DNA of 26,193 bases from CAZADH01 sp964483805 (GTDB taxonomy: Bacteria; Muiribacteriota; Ozemobacteria; Ozemobacterales; Ozemobacteraceae). This document shows positions 7,397-13,943 of the stretch, in pieces; the stretch's first letter is position 1, and each line of letters starts with the position of its first letter. The DNA lies in assembly GCA_964483805.1 (NCBI GenBank), contig CAZADH010000053.1, forward strand, positions 1-26,193, read 5' to 3'. Both the position numbers and the translations under genes were made by a program. The notes below the pieces were generated by a model. It ran no database searches, was not told the DNA's origin, and saw nothing but the letters and a program-made list of their open reading frames with translations.

Positions 7397-8707
7397 TTAC
7401 TTGCTGTCGAGAACCGTCACGCCGTTCCAGTCGGGTGGGCAACCCTGGGCGATGAACGCGCGGCTTCGCTCGAGATACATCGCTGCGGCCTTGTCCCCGG
7501 GGCAACCGTCGGCGCAGGCCGAGAAGCCGGCGAGGGCCTCGGTAAACGCCCGATTGCGGTAGCGCCGCAAAGCGTCATCCCACTGCGGCAGAATGGCACG
7601 CTTGCGTTCGGCCAGTTCGGGCGGGTCGGCGTCGACCACCTCGAAGATGGTCAGCGGTTCGCTCTTGCCCTTGGCCTGCACGCGATCGAGTTCGCGCAGT
7701 GTGAAGGCGGCACGTTGGCGCAGGGCGGAAACGACGACGTCACTGACGAGCACCGCTGCCCCGTATTTCTTGGTCATGCCCTCGAGGCGGCTGGCTGCAT
7801 TCACGGCATCGGCGATGACGGTGGTGTCCATGCGGTTGGACTCGCCGATGGTGCCGAGCATCAGTTGCCCCCGGTGGATGCCCACGCCCATGCCGACGGC
7901 CGGCAACCCGCGGGCGGCGCGTCCCGCATTGAAACAGGCCAGTTGCCGGATCATGCCGATCGCCGCCTGCACGGCCTCGTCGGGGTCCCGGTCGAACAAC
8001 GCCATGATCGCGTCGCCGATGAACTTGTCGATGAATCCGTGGTTGGCGCGGATGATCGGGCCCATCTCACTGAAGTACTCATTGAGGAAGGCGAACGTCT
8101 CGTGCGGTGTCATCTTTTCGGAGAGTGACGTGAACGAGCGCAGATCGGTGAACAACACGGTCATCGTGCGACCGACGCCCTGCCCGAGTTCGACGTCGAG
8201 AACGCTCGGTTTGTCGAGGTGGGTGAGGAAATCCTTGGGAACGAACCGCTCGAACGCGCGGTTCAACGCGATGATTCGCGCCGTCTCCTGCTGCAGGCGC
8301 ACCCGCATCTCGTTGATGCCGTTGACGACATCGCCCAGTTCGTCGAGCCGATCGCACGACGGTTTTCGCGCCAGTTCGAGGGGCGTGCCCAACCGCTCGA
8401 CATCGAGCGCCCGGGCATATCCGGCAATGCGTTCGAGGTGGCGCATCACCATACCGCGAAAGACAAAGAAGATGATGACCGACAGGATCGCCATGATCAG
8501 GGCCTGATTCATGACGATCAACGCGAACTGTTCAGCGATCTTCACGTCGACCGCGGCCACATCGATATGCACGGTCAGCGTTCCCAGCGTCAAAGTATTG
8601 CCTTTGTATGACGATGTAACCGCGAACCGTCGGATCTGGCCGGCGTCCGCCGGCGGACTGCCGACCTCGACCTTGCGACCATCCGCCTCGAGCGCCACGG
8701 CCGCCAA
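7397..8707 (-). pseudogene. class III adenylate cyclase with HAMP domain, N-terminus lost
   Basis: The remaining 436 codons encode the end of an extracytoplasmic sensor region (1-60), a membrane helix (about 62-84), a HAMP linker (85-140) and a full class III cyclase domain (180-320). The metal-binding residues are Asp188 (LFTDLRSFTS) and Asp232 (KFIGDAIM). Lys228 and Asp300 point to ATP rather than GTP, and Asn303 and Arg307 (NAASRLEG) complete the active site. A TPR-like helical tail follows (about 365-425). The product would make cyclic AMP in response to an external cue. However, the frame is closed upstream by an amber TAG at 8710-8708, with sensible sensor sequence continuing beyond it, and the only available start is a TTG without a ribosome site. 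The first membrane helix is missing. The catalytic half is intact, so a shortened product cannot be excluded, but a pseudogene is more likely. Confidence 0.85.
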
Positions 8708-8710
8708 CTA

Positions 8711-8785
8711 TGACATTTTGGTGAGTCCTTCGAGTTGCGCCCGGGCCATATCGAAATCGCCGACCCACACCTGCCACTTCTTCCG
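8711..8785 (-). pseudogene. upstream remnant of the adenylate cyclase sensor domain
   Basis: Beyond the TAG at 8710-8708 the same frame continues with WQVWVGDFDMARAQLEGLTK and then MS. This reads smoothly into the sensor region of the cyclase, as if a tyrosine codon had become TAG. It ends at a TGA at 8788-8786. Further upstream, another frame gives a short hydrophobic peptide (MCVVAVLMVAAI) that may be what remains of the first membrane helix. The rest of the sensor domain is missing. Confidence 0.55.
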
Positions 8786-8865
8786 TCAACTATACCATGC
8801 AGCCCACCGGGCAGGCGACACGGCAGCGGATTGCGGCAACCATCAGCACGGCAACGACACACATC

Positions 8866-8894
8866 GCAATACATTGCATGACATTGCCTGTCAA
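8866..8894 (-). promoter_or_regulatory. candidate promoter upstream of the cyclase
   Basis: On the minus strand a perfect TTGACA (8894-8889) is followed after 17 bases by TATTGC (8871-8866), a weak -10. It sits in the 204-bp space between the chemotaxis receptor gene and the cyclase remnant, where the original cyclase promoter would be expected. Confidence 0.35.
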
Positions 8895-8993
8895 GGCACT
8901 TGCGGGATCGGGACTACCGCGCCAACAGACGCCGCGCCGGCCCCGATCAAACGCAAACGCGACTTCTGACAGCGGCCTTTGCCAATCACCGCC

Positions 8994-9914
8994 TCAAATC
9001 AGCGACCGCAGGTTCCCGGCAAGCCCATGCACGTCAGCAATCTGTTTGAGTATGTCGTTGCTGGCGGCCGCCATCTCTTCGGCCTGAGCGGCGCCGTTCT
9101 GCACCGACTTGTCGATCTCAACCGTCGCCTGAGACACCTGCTCGAGAGAACTCCCCTGCTCTTTCGATGCTGCAGTGATCTGCGCCACGAGCCCATTGAT
9201 GGCCGTCGCACTCTTCTCGATCTGCCCGAACACCCGGGCCGTCGCCTGAGAAATCTCATCGCCCCGTCTGGTTCGGGTCAGCGACTCCTGGATCAACGAC
9301 TCGGTGTTCTTGGCGGCCTGCGCCGAACGCAGCGCAAGATTCCGGACTTCCTCGGCAACGACGGCGAAACCGCGACCGGCGTCGCCGGCGCGCGCCGCTT
9401 CCACGGCAGCATTCAAGGCAAGCAAATTGGTCTGAAAAGCCACCTCGTTGATCGACTGCAGAATCTTCGATGTCTCCTCGACCGCCTGCCGAATCCCGGT
9501 CATGGCCTGATCCAGGTCGGCCACTGCCCCCGTTCCTTGCTGGCACTGATCCGACAGGTTGGCACAGAGGTGGCCGGCCTCGGCCGTTGACGCGGCATTC
9601 TGATGAACGCGCCCCGTGACCTCGCGCAGCGCCGCCGACGTTTCCTCGAGCGCCGCGGCCTCGCGCGTCGTGCTGTCCGAAAGGGTATTCGCGGCCGCGA
9701 CAATCTCGTTCGAAGCACGCGTGACGCCTTGCGATTTTTCTGTCAGCGTGCCGATCACAGCAAGAAGATTGCCGGAGGTCGAGCGATAGACCAGCCACGA
9801 GATGACAATCGACACGGCGATGAGCAGGCCCCCCAGAATCGATTGAATGCGGGTGCGCGAGGCGACGGTCGCGGTTGCGTGGGCCTCGTCGAGACCGTTG
9901 CGCTCCGTGGCCAT
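8994..9914 (-). CDS. methyl-accepting chemotaxis protein, 5'-truncated
   Basis: The readable protein from the ATG at 9914 has 306 residues: one membrane helix (about 24-43) and a complete cytoplasmic signalling domain. The highly conserved hairpin tip is present (EVAFQTNLLALNAAVEAARA, 157-176, then GDAGRGFAVVAEEVRNLA), so it could still contact CheA and CheW. Receptor-like sequence extends in frame upstream to about 10010 (LTEARAGAILSQLSGLYEQH), overlapping the 3' end of the radical SAM gene. That segment is the end of a four-helix-bundle type periplasmic domain. The first membrane helix and most of the ligand-binding domain are absent, and further upstream the frame is only antisense-like sequence within the radical SAM gene. 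The start at 9914 has GAGG about 8 bases upstream. It is either a truncated receptor or a pseudogene. No che genes are nearby. Confidence 0.82.
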   Translation of the reverse strand: MATERNGLDEAHATATVASRTRIQSILGGLLIAVSIVISWLVYRSTSGNLLAVIGTLTEKSQGVTRASNEIVAAANTLSDSTTREAAALEETSAALREVTGRVHQNAASTAEAGHLCANLSDQCQQGTGAVADLDQAMTGIRQAVEETSKILQSINEVAFQTNLLALNAAVEAARAGDAGRGFAVVAEEVRNLALRSAQAAKNTESLIQESLTRTRRGDEISQATARVFGQIEKSATAINGLVAQITAASKEQGSSLEQVSQATVEIDKSVQNGAAQAEEMAAASNDILKQIADVHGLAGNLRSLI

Positions 9915-9997
9915 GACGACCACCTCGTCGATACTCTTTCGGTGTTGTTCGTAAAGGCCACTCAGTTGCGACAGGATCGCCCCGGCCCGAGCTTCGG

Positions 9998-11074
9998 TCA
10001 GTTGCCGTAGAACCTCTGCATGAACATCGGGTTGCGCTCGGCGTAGAGGCGCTCGGCCACCGCGTCGGCAACGCCGATGGCTGTCTGTTCGACGCGACAG
10101 AGACTGCCGGGGGGTTGATTGAACCGGCCGGTGACCTTGTGGTTCACCGCCATGCAGTAGTGGAAGCACCGACCGCGGAACTGGCACGGCTCGCACTCGG
10201 CCCATTCGCGGGCCGCCGCCACCATCATGGCGGCGCGGCGTTTGCGATCGAGCCCGGTGTCGATGCTGCCCAGCCGGAGCGTCTCATCCTCGTCGCATTT
10301 CACAAAGCGGAGACAAGGATAGAGATTGCCCGAAGGCGCCACGGCGATTTCACCGTCGTTCTTGTCGCAACAGGCGCACAGCTCGCCCTGCGGCCGCGTG
10401 CGCGTGGCGATCTTGCCGTCGATCGGACTCAGGTAGAGGTAACGCCCTTCATGCATACAGCGGCAATACAATTCGCCGAGCGCCTCGTAGGCACGGCGCA
10501 ACCGGTCGAGATCGCCTTCCGTCCAGCCCCCTTCGTGATCGCACCCGAGGAAGAACAACCGGAAGCCCCGCGCGAACAGTTTCTCGATGCCGTCGGCCAG
10601 GCGGGCGACATTGGCCGGCGTCGCGGTCATCAGCACTTCGAGGTTCGGGTCGCAACGCAACCACTCGGCGAACCTGGCCTCGAGCAACGCGAAGCTGCCC
10701 GACCCGTCGGGCAGCTTGCGGGTCGCATCGTGACCTTCGCCATAACCGTCGAGACTGACGGTCACTTTGATCTTCTTCTCGGCGGCCGTCCGCATGAACG
10801 CTTCATCGAGCAGCAACCCGTTCGTCGTGACGAAGTATCGCAGCGGCAACGCGATATTTTCGCGTTCTTTGTATTGACGCGCATACTCGACCGCGTGAAA
10901 CAGCAGCGGCTTTTCGAGCAAGGGCTCGCCACCGAAGAAGGTGAGGTCGAGCCAGCAGCTCGAGTTGGCGAACCCGAACCGGATCGCCTTCTCGAGCGTT
11001 TCGACGGTCATCGCCCGCGTGAACTTGTCGCCCGCGTAGCAATACGAGCAGCGCAGGTTGCAGTCGTGGGTCAA
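9998..11074 (-). CDS. radical SAM/SPASM domain enzyme
   Basis: This enzyme of at least 358 residues belongs to the radical S-adenosylmethionine superfamily. The cluster-binding motif is C-NLR-C-SY-C at residues 5-12, followed by the SAM-contacting FFGGEPLLEK. The C-terminal SPASM domain that holds auxiliary iron-sulfur clusters is visible as CACCDKN...GEIAVAPSGNLYPC...C, then CEPCQFRGRCFHYC and a final Cys in GSLCRVE. SPASM enzymes typically modify peptides or proteins: thioether cross-links, formylglycine formation and others. The gene directly follows the PPCxG-repeat protein gene on the same strand, making that protein the obvious candidate substrate. The conventional start is TTG at 11074, but it has no ribosome site and begins in mid-motif (L-T-H-D-C). 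GGAG at 11103-11100 lies 7 bases from an in-frame ATC at 11092, giving [M]KLALHLTHDC, which fits the family better. Confidence 0.9.
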   Translation of the reverse strand: MTHDCNLRCSYCYAGDKFTRAMTVETLEKAIRFGFANSSCWLDLTFFGGEPLLEKPLLFHAVEYARQYKERENIALPLRYFVTTNGLLLDEAFMRTAAEKKIKVTVSLDGYGEGHDATRKLPDGSGSFALLEARFAEWLRCDPNLEVLMTATPANVARLADGIEKLFARGFRLFFLGCDHEGGWTEGDLDRLRRAYEALGELYCRCMHEGRYLYLSPIDGKIATRTRPQGELCACCDKNDGEIAVAPSGNLYPCLRFVKCDEDETLRLGSIDTGLDRKRRAAMMVAAAREWAECEPCQFRGRCFHYCMAVNHKVTGRFNQPPGSLCRVEQTAIGVADAVAERLYAERNPMFMQRFYGN

Positions 11075-11110
11075 ATGGAGGGCGAGCTTGATGGTCGAAC
11101 TCCGTTGTAT

Positions 11111-11932
11111 TTACTTCTTCGCCGGCTCGGGGGTCGGCAGCACCGCGTTCACCTCGAGGGCACACGCCGTGGCGCAATGCGCCCCGTCCGGCGAAACCAG
11201 GGTGGTTTCGAGCACCTTGCCGACCACGGTTACCCGCTGCCCTGCCCGCAATCCTTGCGGCTGCCCGGCCAGCGGCACGCCGTAGGGTTTGCCGTCGGCG
11301 GTGCGGGCGGTCTCGAGTTCGAGCCACCACGCGCAACCGCGCCCATCGACCACCGTGCCCGCGAAGACCGTTCCGGTGAGCGAACCGTGCCGCCCAACCT
11401 GCTTGGTCCCGAGGTCGACAAACTGCACGGGGTCGAGACGCTCGACGCCCGTCTGTTGAACTGCAGGCAGCACGGGGTTGGGCACGGGCGCGCCACCGCA
11501 GGGGGGCGGCGCCGGCGGGGCGGTGACGGACGACGGCGTGCCTGCCGGAATCCCCGGGGGTTCACCCATGCAGGGCGGTGGCCCAGCGGGCGCAGTGGCA
11601 ACGGGATCGTCACGAACCGACATCGAGGTCGTCGGCGCTTTCTCCCGCCCGATGCACGGCGGATCTCTATCGACCGGCACCGGCGACGGCCGGACAGGAT
11701 CAGCCATCGGTTTGCCCGCACACGGCGGATTCTCTTGACCGCTGCCGATCTTGGGCGGTAGGTCCTGTGCCGCAGCCGGTCGCGGATTCGCCAACAGCAA
11801 CACAAGACACAACGGCACGGTCACCGTGGTTGTACCGAGCAGCCCGAGCCACCAACGGTACCGTCGCTCGTTCTCGCATCCCGGATACTGCGGCACCTGC
11901 GCCCCTGTTCGAGTCACCGGTCGAAGCGTCAT
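11111..11932 (-). CDS. membrane-anchored protein with four PPCxG repeats
   Basis: I do not recognise the whole protein. Its 273 residues show a basic cytoplasmic head (1-28), one membrane helix or uncleaved signal (about 29-48, ending in ANPRPAAAQ, so cleavage near 55 is also possible) and a proline-rich region (58-155). That region contains four spaced repeats: PPCAGKP (69-75), PPCIGRE (91-97), PPCMGEP (119-125) and PPCGGAP (143-149). A compact C-terminal domain (about 180-265) resembles an OB-fold (GSLTGTVFAGTVV...GQRVTVVGKV) and has Cys200, Cys253 and Cys257. The start at 11932 has AAAGGA 8 bases upstream. The gene ends 18-36 bp before the radical SAM/SPASM gene. The regular single cysteines in a fixed context suggest sites for modification, metal or heme binding, or disulfides; modification by the adjacent enzyme is my inference. 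Confidence 0.8.
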   Translation of the reverse strand: MTLRPVTRTGAQVPQYPGCENERRYRWWLGLLGTTTVTVPLCLVLLLANPRPAAAQDLPPKIGSGQENPPCAGKPMADPVRPSPVPVDRDPPCIGREKAPTTSMSVRDDPVATAPAGPPPCMGEPPGIPAGTPSSVTAPPAPPPCGGAPVPNPVLPAVQQTGVERLDPVQFVDLGTKQVGRHGSLTGTVFAGTVVDGRGCAWWLELETARTADGKPYGVPLAGQPQGLRAGQRVTVVGKVLETTLVSPDGAHCATACALEVNAVLPTPEPAKK

Positions 11933-12029
11933 GAGTTCTGTCCTTTCACCCAATTCTGCCGCGGTCCCCAACCGGAGCGTCCCGCCGCTCGCCATCCAAG
12001 CAGCGGCCTGGGCCACTCCATCCTGACTG

Positions 12030-13037
12030 TCACCAGGGCACGGTCACCGCAGCGGCCTTGTTCTGAATCTCCTGGAGGCGATCGCCGATCCAACTGATGA
12101 CAAAACCCGCAACATCGGCAACGGGCAGCAACCCGCCATCCTTGGTGCCGCGGATCTTCCACTCGACCTTGCCCTCGGCGAGGTTGCGGTCGCCGACGAT
12201 GATCCGCAGCGGAATGCCCAGCAGGTCGGCATCGGCGAACTGGGCACCAGCGCGCTCGTCGCGATCGTCGAAAAGCACCTCGATGCCGGCCTTCTGCAAC
12301 TCGGCGTAGAGCGCCTCGGCGGTCTTCTGTACCTCGCCCTTCTTCAGGTTCAGAGCATTCAACTGCACCTGCCACGGGGCAATCGACACCGGCCAGACCG
12401 GACCGTACTCGTCGTGACGGGCTTCCATCACCGAACTGAGCAGGCGGCCAACACCGATGCCGTAGCAACCCATGATCGGGGTCTGTTCCTTGCCCTGCTC
12501 GTCGAGGTATTTCATGCCCATACATGCGGTGTATTTACTTCCGAGCTGGAAGATATTGCCCACCTCGATGCCGCGCGACAAGCGCAAGGTCCCCTGGCAC
12601 AACGTGCAACCATCACCGTCGCGCACCTTGCCGACATCGGCCGTTTCGTAACCGGTGATGTCGCGTGCGAGATTGAAGTTCTTCAAATGATAATCGATCT
12701 CATTGGCACCGCAGATCAGATTTCCCGACGCCGCCACCGTTGGGTCGGCGATGATCCGACAGTTGCGCAGGCCGATGCCCGACGCGAACCCGGGGACCGC
12801 GCCCGTCGCCAGGATCGTCTTCTCTTCGGCCAGCACGGGCGGACAGCGCAGGAGTTTCGCCAGCTTGGCCTCGTTGACCTCGACATCGCCCCGGATGATG
12901 ACCAGCACCGGTTTGCCGTCGCTATCCTTTTCAAAGAACAGGGCCTTGGCCGTTTTGCGCGCTTCGACGCCGAGAAACGCGGCGACGTCTTCGATCGTCT
13001 TCTTGCCCGGCGTGTGCACCTTTGCGAGGGGCAACGG
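12030..13037 (-). CDS. proS: prolyl-tRNA synthetase, C-terminal part
   Basis: This is the downstream piece of ProS, which charges tRNA-Pro with proline. From the gap it begins in the inserted editing domain (PLPLAKVHTPGKKTIEDVAA, then AFLGV), which hydrolyses mischarged Ala-tRNA-Pro and is typical of the long bacterial-type enzyme. Next come the rest of the class II catalytic core, with motif 3 (MGCYGIGVGRLLSSVMEA), and the anticodon-binding domain (WPVSIAPWQVQL...VLFDDRDERAGAQFADADLL...IPLRIIVG). The stop is TGA-type at 12030. It is out of frame with the N-terminal part by the ten-N spacer, as expected if the true gap length is unknown. The PPCxG gene starts 97 bp downstream on the same strand. 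Confidence 0.93.
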   Translation of the reverse strand, partial: PLPLAKVHTPGKKTIEDVAAFLGVEARKTAKALFFEKDSDGKPVLVIIRGDVEVNEAKLAKLLRCPPVLAEEKTILATGAVPGFASGIGLRNCRIIADPTVAASGNLICGANEIDYHLKNFNLARDITGYETADVGKVRDGDGCTLCQGTLRLSRGIEVGNIFQLGSKYTACMGMKYLDEQGKEQTPIMGCYGIGVGRLLSSVMEARHDEYGPVWPVSIAPWQVQLNALNLKKGEVQKTAEALYAELQKAGIEVLFDDRDERAGAQFADADLLGIPLRIIVGDRNLAEGKVEWKIRGTKDGGLLPVADVAGFVISWIGDRLQEIQNKAAAVTVPW

Positions 13038-13047
13038 NNNNNNNNNN
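13038..13047. other. assembly gap (ten N)
   Basis: Ten undetermined bases fall inside proS, between GEDTIVT in the N-terminal part and PLPLAKVHTPG in the C-terminal part. In complete ProS proteins these blocks are separated by a few dozen residues, so the real missing sequence is probably tens to about a hundred bases, not ten. Confidence 0.97.
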
Positions 13048-13698
13048 GGTGACAATGGTGTCTTCGCCACCCTCGCAGAGCAACATATACTCGTGGGCCA
13101 CCTTACCGCCCATCATCCCGGTGTCGGACTTCACCGCCACGACCTCGGGGATACCGGCGCGCGCAAAAATGCGCGCATAGGCCAGACCGCAGGCCCGGTA
13201 GTAGGTCTCGAGATCCTCGTCGGTGCGATGGAAGGAGTAGGCGTCTTTCATGGTGAACTCGCGCACGCGGATCAGGCCACCGCGCGACCGCGGCTCATCA
13301 CGGAACTTGGTCTGGATCTGAAACACCATGAACGGATACTGCTTGTAACTCGTCGATTCGTGGCGCACGAGATGAACGACGCCTTCCTCGTGGGTCATGG
13401 CCAGCAACATGTCGTGGCCGGTGCGATCGACAAAGCGCAGCAGTTCAGAACCCACCCCTTCGTAGCGGCCAGATTCATCCCAGAGTTCGCGGGGCAGCAC
13501 GACCGGCATTAGGACTTCCTGACCACCGATCCGCTCCATTTCTTCGCGGATGATCGCCTCGATCTTCCGCACGATGCGAAAGGCCGGCGGCATCAGCGAG
13601 TAGATACCGTTGGCAACCTGCCGGGCGTAGCCGCCGCGCAACAGGAAAGCGTGACTCTGGCAGCGACCTGCTGGCCGCCCTGGTGTTGATAAGCGCAT
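13048..13698 (-). CDS. proS: prolyl-tRNA synthetase, N-terminal part
   Basis: The piece carries the class II motif 1 region (ANGIYSLMPPAFRIVRKIEA), then VLMPVVLPRELWDESGRY, THEEGVVHLVR and motif 2 (QIQTKFRDEPRSRGG, REFTMKDAYSFH), ending at GEDTIVT before the gap. The annotated start, ATG at 13698, gives MRLSTPGRPAGRCQSHAF, which is a poor N-terminus for ProS and lacks a ribosome site. The neighbouring frame just upstream reads GWYTDALINTRAASRSLPES, which matches the family pattern (W...L..T.R..P.E...SH) in spacing and content. A loss of two bases near 13655 would explain this, moving the true start upstream, possibly to the ATG at 13744. If so, the gene carries a frameshift or a sequence error in addition to the gap. 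Confidence 0.88.
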
Positions 13699-13847
13699 CA
13701 GTATACCAGCCCAGACTGGCAGACGGCGACCACCTGCCGCACATTTTTTTCGAACTTGCACCGGCGACGGTCGAAGCAATTGCTGGGAAGCACGGCAAAT
13801 CGTGCACTCTTGCGGCATCGTCGGCCCTGAGGGCTGAGCCACTTGTA

Positions 13848-13876
13848 TTGACACCCGAACGCGGGTAGAGTAAACG
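13848..13876 (+). promoter_or_regulatory. candidate promoter of the PocR kinase operon
   Basis: A perfect TTGACA (13848-13853) is followed after 17 bases by TAAACG (13871-13876), a weak -10. It lies in the divergent space between proS and the kinase, pointing at the kinase, with transcription expected near 13883. The weak -10 could mean an activator is needed. Confidence 0.35.
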
Positions 13877-13943
13877 CGGGTTCGCGTCCCAAATGTTGTA
13901 AAAATTGCCGTGGTTAGAGCGATATCCGGGGGATGGCGTTAGC

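Noticed and set aside
8790..8879. 29-codon hydrophobic minus-strand ORF (MQCIAMCVVAVLMVAAIRCR...)
   Set aside because: No ribosome site; it is better explained as a remnant of the first membrane helix of the damaged cyclase than as an independent small gene.
13699..13707. Extended -10-like TGGTATACT just before the ATG at 13698 of proS
   Set aside because: There is no -35 match, and the segment probably encodes part of the ProS N-terminus (GWYTDALIN) in the adjacent frame.
13861..13892. GGTTCGCGTCCC, similar to a tRNA T-arm
   Set aside because: The expected stem does not pair and no acceptor, D or anticodon arms are present around it.
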